Part shown: positions 1-6,381 of the stretch, piece by piece
Layout: each line of letters starts with the position of its first letter
Numbering within the stretch: the stretch's first letter is position 1
Translations under genes and position numbers: made by a program
Origin: Candidatus Sulfopaludibacter sp. SbA3
GTDB taxonomy: Bacteria > Acidobacteriota > Terriglobia > 2-12-FULL-54-10
Direction: 5' to 3'
Assembly (NCBI GenBank): GCA_945865705.1
Contig: CAMBEY010000076.1
Span: forward strand, 1-11,080
DNA: 11,080 bases
Notes under the pieces: model-generated
Databases searched by the model: none
Told to the model about the DNA's origin: nothing
Seen by the model: the letters and a program-made list of their open reading frames with translations, nothing else

Positions 1-1227
1 AACTTGTCGCCGGTGCGCTTCTCGGTGGTCTTTATTCCCAACGGCCGCATCATGAAGCACTGGACGCCGGAGGCCGAGGGTGCCAACTTCACGTTACCCA
101 CCACGCTGGCGCCGCTGGCCGCGTTCCAGAAGAACATGCTGGTGATGAGCGACCTGAACAACATGTCCAACCAGCGGCAGAACGTCAGCGGCGAGGCCGG
201 ACCGCACGCGACAGCCAGCGGATGCTTCCTCACCGGCGTCTATCCCAAGCCGCCCGGACAGGCGGGCATTTCGATTGATCAAATTGCCGCGAAGGAGTTA
301 GGTCAGCAAACGCAGTTCTCTTCGCTGGAACTGTCGCTGGAGTCCGGCGAGACCGGCGGCGGCGGCGATGGCGCGGACAGCGACGCCTACTTGAACACCA
401 TGTCGTGGCGCAGCGCAACGACACCACTGCCCACGGAAAATAATCCCCGGAAGCTGTTCGAGCGCATGTTCGGCGAGGCTGACTCGACTGACCCCGCCGA
501 GCGGAAACGCAATTGGGCGGTGGATCGCAGCGTACTGGATGTGGTAACCGGCCAGATCAGCGGCCTGACCGCGCGGCTGGGCACGCCGGACCGCGCCAAG
601 TTGAATGAGTATCTGGAAGCGGTGCGCGATGTCGAGCGGCGCATCCACCTGGCTGAAGAGCGCACCGTGCGCGATCTGCCGGTGATCGAGCGCCCGGCGG
701 GGATGCCGGAGAATTACGAAGAGCATTCGCGGCTGATGTTTGATCTGCAAGTGCTAGCGTTCCAGACCGACATGACGCGCGTGAGCACTTTCGCCATGGC
801 GCGTGAGAAGAGCGAGCGCGCTTACCGCGAGATTGGCCTCGATGAAGGCCATCACGCGCTGACGCATCACGGCTACGACGCCGGGATGGTGGCCAAGTGC
901 GTGCAGATTGAAACGTATCAATCGAAGCAGTTCTCTTACTTCCTGGAGAAGATGCAGTCCACGATGGAGGCGGGCCGCTCGCTGCTCGACAATTCCGTGA
1001 TCCTGTTCGCCAGCAGCATCAGCGACGGCCACGCGCACTCGCGGCGCAACCTGCCCATCGTGCTGTTCGGCGGCGGCGGCGGACGCATCCAGGGTGGTCG
1101 GCACATCCGCTACGCCAAGGACACACCACTGGCCAACCTGTATCTGACGGTTCTCGATATCGCCGGCGTGCGCCTCGACAACTTCGGCGACAGCAACGGC
1201 AAGCTCAACCTGCTCTCGCTGGCGTAA
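1..1227 (+). CDS. DUF1552 domain protein, 5'-truncated by the window edge
   Basis: The reading frame is open from base 1, and the first codons already lie inside the domain, so the true start and an N-terminal export signal (usual in the family) are probably upstream. The roughly 408 residues seen cover most of a DUF1552 protein. Recognisable family blocks are an early FIPNGR...HWTP segment, a GPHATASGCFLTG block, SIDQIAAKELG, a PLPTENNPRKLFERMFG block, and a C-terminal half with EGHHALTHH, a long segment ending in DNSVILFASSISDGHAHSRR, and a final LANLYLTVLDIAGV. The biochemical function of DUF1552 is not established. In Acidobacteria, Planctomycetes and relatives these proteins are usually exported and encoded beside cytochrome-c-containing DUF1592/1588-type proteins and ankyrin proteins (family knowledge). 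The ankyrin gene is indeed close downstream, separated by a TA pair. Only 17 bp separate this stop from the antitoxin start. The family call is confident; the role is unknown. Confidence 0.88.
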   Translation, partial: NLSPVRFSVVFIPNGRIMKHWTPEAEGANFTLPTTLAPLAAFQKNMLVMSDLNNMSNQRQNVSGEAGPHATASGCFLTGVYPKPPGQAGISIDQIAAKELGQQTQFSSLELSLESGETGGGGDGADSDAYLNTMSWRSATTPLPTENNPRKLFERMFGEADSTDPAERKRNWAVDRSVLDVVTGQISGLTARLGTPDRAKLNEYLEAVRDVERRIHLAEERTVRDLPVIERPAGMPENYEEHSRLMFDLQVLAFQTDMTRVSTFAMAREKSERAYREIGLDEGHHALTHHGYDAGMVAKCVQIETYQSKQFSYFLEKMQSTMEAGRSLLDNSVILFASSISDGHAHSRRNLPIVLFGGGGGRIQGGRHIRYAKDTPLANLYLTVLDIAGVRLDNFGDSNGKLNLLSLA

Positions 1228-1244
1228 GCGGGAAGGAGATCACC

Positions 1245-1463
1245 ATGGCAACAACAATCGACATCAGCAAGTTGAGCGTGGAAGAACGGCTCAAGCTGAT
1301 GGAAGAATTATGGGACAGCCTGGCGCCAACGATTGATGCCATGCCGATTTCAGCGGAACTGGCGGAAGAATTGGACCGCCGCGCGGAAGAGATGGACAGG
1401 GATGGCTCGCCGGGAATTCCTTGGGAAGATGCATTGCAACAAATTCGTAGCAGGAAACGTTAA
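1245..1463 (+). CDS. Type II antitoxin, addiction-module component family
   Basis: This is a 72-residue acidic protein, beginning after a strong AAGGAG Shine-Dalgarno (1233-1238) six bases before the ATG. It has the layout of the 'addiction module component' (unstable antitoxin, PF09720-like) family: an N-terminal SKLSVEERLKLMEELWDSL helix, a PISAELAEELDRR helix, and a C-terminal segment with IPWEDALQQIRSR. Such antitoxins normally bind and neutralise a RelE/ParE-type toxin and often repress their own operon. The stop codon overlaps the start of the next gene (TAATG), which indicates translational coupling with the toxin. It is only 17 bp behind the DUF1552 gene, so it may be co-transcribed with it as well as from its own promoter. 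No clear promoter could be picked out in so short a gap. Confidence 0.85.
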   Translation: MATTIDISKLSVEERLKLMEELWDSLAPTIDAMPISAELAEELDRRAEEMDRDGSPGIPWEDALQQIRSRKR

Positions 1464-1753
1464 TGCACGTTTACATCCGCCCCGCTGCGTTGGCGGAGAT
1501 TGATGAGGCCTACGAATGGTATGCCTCTGAGCAGGCGGAACTCGGGAACGAGTTTCTGATTTCAGTGCAGGCAGCACTGGAGCAAATAGGCTCTAATCCG
1601 AAACGATATCCCGTTCTGCGGAACACAACTCGACGTATTCTGCTGCACAGGTTTCCTTATGCAATTTACTTTCGCGTGGGGAAGAATTTGGTAGCCGTTA
1701 CGGCGTGTGTGCACGGCAAGCGCAACCCGATTCAGTGGCAGTCGCGCCGATAG
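1463..1753 (+). CDS. RelE/ParE-family toxin
   Basis: This 96-residue basic protein has the pattern of ParE-like toxins: an N-terminal strand (HVYIRPAALAEIDEA), an aromatic WY pair at residues 19-20, an AELGNEFL segment, an NPKRYPVL loop at about 45-52, then RRILLHRFPYAIYFRV (57-72) and a C-terminal AVTACVHGKRNPIQWQSR. The RFPY...Y and H-x-x-R-x-P-x-x-W signatures are typical of RelE/ParE members paired with the PF09720 antitoxin. Members of this superfamily either cut mRNA on the ribosome or poison gyrase; the sequence alone does not say which applies here. Its ATG overlaps the antitoxin stop. The gene is intact, with no frameshift. Its end is 29 bp from the ankyrin gene start, so all four genes from base 1 to 3411 could share one transcript. 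Confidence 0.87.
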   Translation: MHVYIRPAALAEIDEAYEWYASEQAELGNEFLISVQAALEQIGSNPKRYPVLRNTTRRILLHRFPYAIYFRVGKNLVAVTACVHGKRNPIQWQSRR

Positions 1754-1767
1754 CGACGGGCGTGGCT

Positions 1768-1773
1768 GAGGAG
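1768..1773 (+). promoter_or_regulatory. Shine-Dalgarno GAGGAG of the ankyrin gene
   Basis: GAGGAG lies nine bases before the ATG at 1783. It decides the start of the ankyrin gene: an upstream in-frame ATG at 1705 lies inside the toxin gene, lacks such a site, and would put 26 charged residues ahead of the signal peptide. Confidence 0.6.
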
Positions 1774-1782
1774 TGTAAGCAA

Positions 1783-3411
1783 ATGTCCAACCTCCGTAAT
1801 TTCAAGGTGCTCGTCATTATTCTTTCCTTGTTCGGGCTTGGAACACTATCTGCGGCAGTGTTCGCAACCATGCCGACTGCGATGAACGATCTGCGGCTGG
1901 TGGAAGCGGCCAAGTCGCGTAACGTGGCGACAGTGCGCGCGCTGATCGCGCAGAAGCTGGACGTGAATGAGCCTCAAGCCGACGGCGCCACCGCGCTCGC
2001 CTGGGCCGCGCATTGGGATGACCTCGATATGGCCGGCCTGCTGATCGCGGCGGGCGCGGACTCGAACATCGCCAACGACTATGGCGTCACACCGCTCGAA
2101 CTGGCTTGCGCCAAGGGCAGCGCGGCCATGGTGGCGAAGCTGCTCTCCGGCAAGGCGGATCCCAACAAAGCGCAATGGAACGGGACAACTCCGCTGATGA
2201 GTTGCGCGCGCTCGGGAAACGCGGAGGCCGTCGAGACGTTACTGAAAGCCAGGGCCAATCCTAGCGCGAAGGAGTCGCGGCGCGGGCAGACCGCACTGAT
2301 GTGGGCCGCGGCGCAGAAGCATTCTGCGGTGGTGAAGGCGCTGGTGAAGGCGGGCGCGGACGTCAACGCCAGGTCGCGGATTCCCGCCGATGTGAAGCCG
2401 ATCCTCTACCTCACTTATGGCGTGTACCGGCGCGATCCCACGACCGTGGACCGCTTCGCGGCCAGCGACGTGCATCTGGATCCCACCAGCTCGCGCGGCG
2501 GATATACGGCGCTGATGTTCGCGGCGCAGATGGGCGATCTGGACTCGGCGCGCGCGCTGGTGGAGGGTGGCGCGAACGTGAACGATGTAAGCACCGAGTA
2601 CGGCAGCGCGCTGGTTGTCGCCGCCGCCAGCGGACAGGAGCCGTTGGCGCTCTACCTGGTCGAGAAGGGCGCTCATCCTGACGTGGCGGACGGCTGGGGT
2701 ATGAACGCGCTACATTACTCGTTGCGCGAGGGCATCATCGCCATCAGCATGTCGCGCGACCGCATCCGCACGGACCGCTACTGGCATAAGCCCGGCCTGC
2801 CCGAGCTGGCGAAGTCGCTGCTGGCGCATGGGGCCAATCCCAACGCGCGCATCGGCAAAGGGCTGCCGCCGTTTGACTATCCGTTTTTCGCGCGCACCAC
2901 GGGCAATTCGATGCCACAGATTCGCCAGCCCGGCGCCACGCCGTTCCTGCTGGCCGCCGCCGCGTCGGATGTGGCTATGATGAAACTGCTGGTCGAGCAC
3001 GGCGCGAATCCCAAGTTATCCACCGATGAAGGCACCACGCCGCTGATGACCGCATCGGGCATGGGTCGCCTCGAAGACCTTTCGCCGGAGGAAGAGGCGA
3101 AGGCGCTGGCCGCCGCACGGATGGCGCTGGAGTTGGGCAACGACGTCAACGCCGCCAATCAGGATGGCCGCAATGCGCTGGGCGCGGCGGCGTTTCTCGG
3201 CGCCAACTCCATTGTGGAACTGCTGGCCAGCAAGGGCGCGAACCTAGAGATGCAGGACCGCTACGGGCAATCCGCGTTGTCGATCGCCAAGGGCCTGCCG
3301 GCGAAGATCACCGGGCAGGACAAGCGCTTCCGCGGCAGCGGCGGGCACAAGTCCACCGAAGAGTTGCTGCTCAAGCTGGGCGCCAAGCCTGTTGGCGAGG
3401 CCAGCCGCTAG
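1783..3411 (+). CDS. Secreted ankyrin-repeat protein
   Basis: The start at 1783 gives 542 residues. The N-terminus (residues 1-28) is a typical signal peptide: a basic start, the hydrophobic run VLVIILSLFGLG, and an AVFA cleavage-like end. The mature protein should therefore be periplasmic or exported. The rest is an array of roughly ten ankyrin repeats, recognisable by G-x-T-A/P-L and LL/LV..GA.xN signatures, at about residues 34-64, 68-97, 101-130, 134-161, 168-197, 239-268, 274-302, 305-354, 385-412, 417-456 and 461-490. Several repeats carry insertions (about 198-238, 314-340, 358-384 and 430-442), so the solenoid is not regular. Ankyrin arrays bind proteins; the partner is unknown. Genomic co-occurrence of this kind of protein with DUF1552 genes suggests a shared exported system (inference). 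No enzyme domain or haem motif is visible. The C-terminus looks complete. Confidence 0.88.
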   Translation: MSNLRNFKVLVIILSLFGLGTLSAAVFATMPTAMNDLRLVEAAKSRNVATVRALIAQKLDVNEPQADGATALAWAAHWDDLDMAGLLIAAGADSNIANDYGVTPLELACAKGSAAMVAKLLSGKADPNKAQWNGTTPLMSCARSGNAEAVETLLKARANPSAKESRRGQTALMWAAAQKHSAVVKALVKAGADVNARSRIPADVKPILYLTYGVYRRDPTTVDRFAASDVHLDPTSSRGGYTALMFAAQMGDLDSARALVEGGANVNDVSTEYGSALVVAAASGQEPLALYLVEKGAHPDVADGWGMNALHYSLREGIIAISMSRDRIRTDRYWHKPGLPELAKSLLAHGANPNARIGKGLPPFDYPFFARTTGNSMPQIRQPGATPFLLAAAASDVAMMKLLVEHGANPKLSTDEGTTPLMTASGMGRLEDLSPEEEAKALAAARMALELGNDVNAANQDGRNALGAAAFLGANSIVELLASKGANLEMQDRYGQSALSIAKGLPAKITGQDKRFRGSGGHKSTEELLLKLGAKPVGEASR

Positions 3412-3423
3412 TTTCGGGCACAA

Positions 3424-3514
3424 GATCGCCACAGAGACACAGAGGCACTGAGAAATTCGGGTAGTAACTTCTTCCCTACAGAATCTCTGCGTCTCCGTGC
3501 CTCTGTGGCCGATC
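3424..3514. repeat. Imperfect palindromic intergenic repeat (CACAGAGGCAC type)
   Basis: The arms 3428-3456 and 3481-3509 can pair over about 26 bases with five mismatches around a 24-base loop. They are bounded by GATC at both outer ends (3424-3427 and 3511-3514). The core words are GCCACAGAGACACAGAGGCAC on the left and GTGCCTCTGTGGC on the right. Elements with these purine-rich words are widespread between genes in environmental bacteria (general knowledge). It lies between the ankyrin stop and the cupin start. There is no run of T after the right arm, so it is not a canonical intrinsic terminator, although the hairpin could still slow transcription or protect mRNA ends. Confidence 0.7.
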
Positions 3515-3532
3515 TTTCCTGCCCATATGATT

Positions 3533-3538
3533 GAGGAG
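3533..3538 (+). promoter_or_regulatory. Shine-Dalgarno GAGGAG of the cupin gene
   Basis: GAGGAG lies six bases before the ATG at 3545 and selects that start. The alternative in-frame ATG at 3497 lies inside the right arm of the palindromic repeat and would add 16 residues of translated repeat. Confidence 0.65.
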
Positions 3539-3544
3539 ACTTGC

Positions 3545-3997
3545 ATGAGTTACATGGAAAAATTTACATGGGCGGGCAAGGAGCTTACGCTGAGGCGCGA
3601 GCAGTCGCCAGTGGAAAACATCTCGACGGAAAGCGCGAAGGTAAAGCTGGAGAAGATCAACATCAACGATCCCGCGCTGCGGCCCGCCAACTATGACAAG
3701 GCTGATGGCTCGGTGATGCCCATCTTTCAAGCCGACGGTGTGCGCGTCGATCTTTCGAAGCGCTCCACTCACGACATGCCTTTCTGGCATCGCAACATGG
3801 AATGCGACGAGTTGATCTTCTGCTACAAGGGCGGCATTCGCTGGGAGACAGAACTCGGCAATCTGGAACTGAAGCCCGGCGAGATGTTCGTCATCCCCAA
3901 GGGCATCGCGCATCGCTCGCTGCTGCCGGAAGGCAATACCGGCGACAACATTATCATTGAGCTGAAGATTCGCGGGGATATTACGAAGTTGGTGTGA
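3545..3997 (+). CDS. Single-domain cupin protein
   Basis: With the start at 3545 the protein has 150 residues. It carries one cupin fold. Motif 1 is degenerate: HRNMECDEL at residues 82-90, where H82 and E89 are the likely metal ligands and N84 replaces the usual second histidine. Motif 2 is canonical: the segment GEMFVIPKGIAH at 112-123, with P118, G120 and H123. The HxN...DE pattern together with TELGNLELKPGE resembles the cupin core of homogentisate 1,2-dioxygenase, but the protein is far shorter than that enzyme, so only a general cupin call is made. Possible roles are a metal-dependent dioxygenase, an isomerase or a sugar/ligand-binding protein. It converges with the CoxG-like gene and is near an amidohydrolase and a Mo hydroxylase, which suggests a catabolic step (inference). 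Its stop is directly followed by an inverted-repeat element that supplies a second in-frame stop. No signal peptide is visible, so it is probably cytoplasmic. Confidence 0.82.
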   Translation: MSYMEKFTWAGKELTLRREQSPVENISTESAKVKLEKININDPALRPANYDKADGSVMPIFQADGVRVDLSKRSTHDMPFWHRNMECDELIFCYKGGIRWETELGNLELKPGEMFVIPKGIAHRSLLPEGNTGDNIIIELKIRGDITKLV

Positions 3998-4154
3998 TGA
4001 TCCGAGCCGCGACAGTTATGGAGTGTCTACCCGGGCATGTCAGCGCGCTAAGGTTAGACTTCCCGAATCCTACGTTCCCAATGTTTTATTGAAGGCTAAC
4101 GCCGAAGTGGCCAATGAAATTGTGGACGCTCCATAACTGTCGCGGCTCGGATCA
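3998..4154. repeat. 157-bp inverted-repeat element E1 (MITE-like)
   Basis: The terminal arms 3998-4023 and 4129-4154 are perfect 26-bp inverted repeats. The homology continues to 4030 and 4122 with only two transitions. The interior of about 90 bases holds no gene. The element fills the gap between the convergent cupin and CoxG-like genes exactly: it starts right after the cupin stop and ends six bases before the CoxG stop. Neither side has a T-run, so it is not a standard bidirectional terminator, though a transcript would fold into a long stem. The outer motif GAGCCGCGACAGTTATGGAG (4004-4023) resembles the arms of the elements at 6962-6984 and 11022-11044. It is probably a non-autonomous mobile palindrome. 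No convincing target duplication was seen. Confidence 0.8.
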
Positions 4155-4160
4155 GATTTC

Positions 4161-4661
4161 CTAGATGCCGAGCATGGAGGTGGGCTTGGTGGGGACTTCC
4201 TGCATGACGGCGGTTCCGCCGACGCGTTCGGCGACGTTCGAGGCAAACTCGGCCATCATCTGATCGGCCTTCTTCTTGATCATCGGCCCGCCGAACTCAC
4301 CGATCTTGCCAAATAGATTGATATCGGATCCGGCGATGAGCCGCGTCTCGTTGGCGGAAATTTCCTCAAGGTTCATGGTCAGCTTGCCCTGGATCATGCC
4401 GCTGATGCGCTGGTCGTTGGCTTCCACGCGCATGATGGCGGTGTGAGTTGCCGCATCCATCTTCTCGATCTCGATCTTGCCCGACAGGCGCAGCTTGACC
4501 ACGCCCACCTTCTGCGTGATGATGCCGAGGTAGTGAGTGTCATCCACTTTGTTTACCTCTTCCACGCCGGGCAGGCATGTGGCCACTTTGGGGATGTCGG
4601 TGAGAAACTCCCACAGCTTTTGGGGAGACGCGCTGATCAGGCAGTGATTGGTAAAATTCAT
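4161..4661 (-). CDS. CoxG-family SRPBCC protein (CO dehydrogenase subunit G-like)
   Basis: This 166-residue protein is of the CoxG family. It opens with the characteristic segment around residues 8-33 (LISASPQKLWEFLTDIPKVATCLPGVEEV), followed by KVGVVKLRLSGKIEIE (51-66) and a late block, GSDINLFGKIGEFGGPMIKKKADQMMAEFASNV (111-143). In carboxidotrophs CoxG helps anchor a molybdenum hydroxylase to the membrane. Relatives accompany many other Mo hydroxylases and are thought to assist assembly or recruitment. This copy ends at ...TSMLGI with no hydrophobic C-terminal tail, so it is unlikely to be a membrane anchor by itself. It runs opposite to the rest of the locus, convergent with the cupin and divergent from the amidohydrolase about 300 bp away. 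No strong Shine-Dalgarno precedes the ATG. Its presence supports a link to the S-L-M hydroxylase 2.5 kb away. Confidence 0.88.
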   Translation of the reverse strand: MNFTNHCLISASPQKLWEFLTDIPKVATCLPGVEEVNKVDDTHYLGIITQKVGVVKLRLSGKIEIEKMDAATHTAIMRVEANDQRISGMIQGKLTMNLEEISANETRLIAGSDINLFGKIGEFGGPMIKKKADQMMAEFASNVAERVGGTAVMQEVPTKPTSMLGI

Positions 4662-4789
4662 CGGAGTTCACCAGCAGGCGGCCATTCGGCGATCGGCCAC
4701 GAACCCTTCCATCGTTGTAAATGAGAGAAAACAGCGCAAGACACAGCGTATCGAAAGCGGCGTGAATTCACAAGCTGAAGGCGTGTCCA

Positions 4790-4812
4790 GCCAGTGTAAA
4801 ATATCCACTGGC
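4790..4812. promoter_or_regulatory. Possible operator/promoter dyad
   Basis: GCCAGTG and CACTGGC form perfect 7-bp inverted arms around the nine-base AT-rich centre TAAAATATC. The centre contains a TAAAAT that could be a -10 box on the + strand, and its complement could serve the - strand. It lies between divergent genes, where a regulator site is expected. No convincing -35 hexamer was found, so this is a candidate only. Confidence 0.3.
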
Positions 4813-4855
4813 CTGCTGGTGGACTGCTGGGCGGTGTGCGGGCAAATTCTTGCGG

Positions 4856-4936
4856 TGTCATCCTGAGCGCAGCGGAGAACCTGCTTTTCTTAACGCGCAA
4901 CGTAACAGCAGATCCTTCGCTGCGCTCAGGATGACA
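4856..4936. repeat. Palindromic repeat of the TCATCCTGAGCG type
   Basis: Perfect 19-bp inverted arms lie at 4856-4874 (TGTCATCCTGAGCGCAGCG) and 4918-4936. Inside the arms a CTGCT word is also kept in inverted orientation. This is a very common intergenic repeat in acidobacterial and other environmental genomes (general knowledge). It ends 27 bp before the amidohydrolase start. Translation through it gives the false peptide words CHPERS and FAALRMT, which should not be taken as part of the downstream protein. Confidence 0.85.
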
Positions 4937-4963
4937 GCCTCAAAACAACCGAGACATGGACAC

Positions 4964-6358
4964 ATGGCTGATATTTTTCTGCACAATGCTGATTGGCTGA
5001 TTACCGTGGACCCGCAGCGGCGCATCATCACGGATGGCGCGCTGGCCATTGAGTGCGGCAAGATTGTCGCCGTCGGGAAGACGCGCGACATGGAGGCGCA
5101 GTACTCCACCTCGAAGCGGACCATCGACGCGCGGAACCGGGTGGTGCTGCCGGGCCTGATCGACTGCCACATCCACACTTCATTTCAATTGGCGCGTGGA
5201 CTGGCCGACGAAGTCAGCGCGCAGAAGTTTCTCTTTGAGCGCATGTACCCTTATGAGGGCCTCTTAACCGAAGAGGAAAGTTATTGGAGCACGCAACTCT
5301 GCGTGCTGGAGCTGCTGCGCAACGGCGTTACCACTTTCATTGACGCGGGTAATTATTTCCCGGATGTAACCGCGCGCGTGGTGGGCGCGGCGGGAATCCG
5401 CTGCGCGCTTGCGAAGTCCGCCATGGACATCGCCAAGTCCCCGTTCGGCGCGCTGCCCGAGCGGTTCATGGAATCCACCGAGCAGGCCATCGAGCGATCT
5501 GAGGAAACCGTGCAGCGGCTGCACGGAACCCACGGCGGGCGTGTGCGCGGATGGTTCCAGTTCCGCGGCATCCCCAACTCCACTGACAAACTCGTAACGC
5601 GCATGAAGGAGCTTGCCGACCGCTACAAGACTGGCGTGCAGACCCACGCTTGTTTCGCCAAGGACACGCTGGAGGCCTGCAAGACCTCGTTCGGCGTTAC
5701 GGAGATTCAGCGGCTGGAGCGGCTCGGCGCGCTGGGGCCGAATATCCTACTGGTGCATTCCGGATGGGTGAGTCCGCACGAGTTCGAGTTCATCCGCAAG
5801 TACGATTGCAAAGTGGTGGCCGCGCCGAGTTCCAGTCTGCACAATTCCTACGGCAATATTCTGATGGGCAAGATTCCTGAGTTCATCGAGATGGGCGTGG
5901 CCGTGGGCCTCGGCTCCGACCATGCGTCGTCGGGGATCGTCGATCTGCTGCAGGAGATGTTCCTGGTCGCGGGCGTGTATAAAGAAGTGCGGCTGAACAC
6001 CAGCGTGATGCCGCCCGAGCGGGTCGTCGAGATGGCCACCATCAACGGCGCGCGCTGCGCGCTGTGGGAGGACGAGATCGGCTCCATCGAAGTGGGCAAG
6101 AAAGCTGACATAACACTGTTCGATACGCAGATGGCGCAGTGGCAGCCGCTCTACAATCCCATTGCCAACCTGGTGTACTCGGCCACCGGCGCAAGCGTGG
6201 ACACGGTGATCTGCGACGGGCAGGTGTTGATGGAAGACAAGCAACTCAAGACGCTCAACGAGGGTGAAATTTTCCGCGAAGTGAAGCGCCTGATGCCCGG
6301 CATTCTCAAAAAGACAAATCTAGCGGACAAAATCAAGCCGACCTGGCCTATCATATAG
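4964..6358 (+). CDS. Metal-dependent amidohydrolase, aminohydrolase/chlorohydrolase-like
   Basis: The ATG at 4964 gives 464 residues. The in-frame upstream ATG at 4850 only adds translated repeat sequence and is rejected. The amidohydrolase layout is clear. There is an N-terminal beta segment (ADIFLHNADWLITVD). The HxH metal site is PGLIDCHIHT (H69, H71), followed by RGLADE and ELLRNGVTTFIDAG. The third metal histidine is H228 (QTHACF), the fourth is H265 (LLVHSGWV), and the metal aspartate is D319 (GLGSDHASS). A C-terminal GSIEVGKKADITLFD and a late VDTVICDGQVLMED close the composite beta domain. Overall it resembles the subfamily of S-adenosylhomocysteine/methylthioadenosine deaminases, AtzA/TrzN and related aminohydrolases. 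However, the glutamate expected three residues after the third histidine (HxxE) is phenylalanine here (F231). The substrate is therefore open. The position ahead of a Mo hydroxylase suggests attack on a ring C-N bond of a hydroxylated heterocycle (inference). Its last 58 bases recur downstream of a TA pair. Confidence 0.87.
   Translation: MADIFLHNADWLITVDPQRRIITDGALAIECGKIVAVGKTRDMEAQYSTSKRTIDARNRVVLPGLIDCHIHTSFQLARGLADEVSAQKFLFERMYPYEGLLTEEESYWSTQLCVLELLRNGVTTFIDAGNYFPDVTARVVGAAGIRCALAKSAMDIAKSPFGALPERFMESTEQAIERSEETVQRLHGTHGGRVRGWFQFRGIPNSTDKLVTRMKELADRYKTGVQTHACFAKDTLEACKTSFGVTEIQRLERLGALGPNILLVHSGWVSPHEFEFIRKYDCKVVAAPSSSLHNSYGNILMGKIPEFIEMGVAVGLGSDHASSGIVDLLQEMFLVAGVYKEVRLNTSVMPPERVVEMATINGARCALWEDEIGSIEVGKKADITLFDTQMAQWQPLYNPIANLVYSATGASVDTVICDGQVLMEDKQLKTLNEGEIFREVKRLMPGILKKTNLADKIKPTWPII
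6301..6356 (+). repeat. Direct repeat, copy 1 (3' end of the amidohydrolase gene)
   Basis: These 56 bases encode the last residues of the amidohydrolase (ILKKTNLADKIKPTW...). They match 6877-6932 with four substitutions. Weaker similarity (AATTnG then TTTGGT) continues past both copies, up to the start of the TA operon on one side and of element E2 on the other. Confidence 0.9.
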
Positions 6359-6369
6359 AATTCGTTTGG

Positions 6370-6375
6370 TACAAT
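6370..6375 (+). promoter_or_regulatory. Possible -10 box of the second TA operon (leaderless)
   Basis: TACAAT ends six bases before the antitoxin ATG at 6382, so initiation about seven bases downstream would begin at or next to the start codon. No useful Shine-Dalgarno is present at normal spacing. A leaderless transcript is therefore plausible. The -35 region is poor, so confidence is low. Confidence 0.3.
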
Positions 6376-6381
6376 GAGAGC

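Larger units (their letters stand above)
4662..4963. other. Divergent intergenic region between the CoxG-like and amidohydrolase genes
   Basis: About 300 bp without a credible gene. It must hold the promoters for both flanking genes. It contains a small AT-rich dyad (4790-4812) and an 81-bp palindromic repeat (4856-4936). The rest (4662-4789) shows nothing recognisable. Short frames here lack coding character and ribosome binding sites. Confidence 0.7.

Noticed and set aside
1705..1782. Upstream start for the ankyrin protein
   Set aside because: It overlaps the toxin gene, lacks a Shine-Dalgarno, and would bury the signal peptide behind 26 polar residues.
2239..2681. Overlapping frames on both strands inside the ankyrin gene
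   Set aside because: They are shadows of a GC-rich repeat protein, without initiation signals or family features.
3998..4154. Intrinsic bidirectional terminator between convergent genes
   Set aside because: The stem is much longer than usual, the loop is about 100 bases, and no T-run follows either arm; the shared arm motif elsewhere fits a repeat family better.
5747..6244. Minus-strand frame inside the amidohydrolase gene
   Set aside because: It is antisense to conserved catalytic segments, with low-complexity His/Arg-rich translation typical of a shadow.
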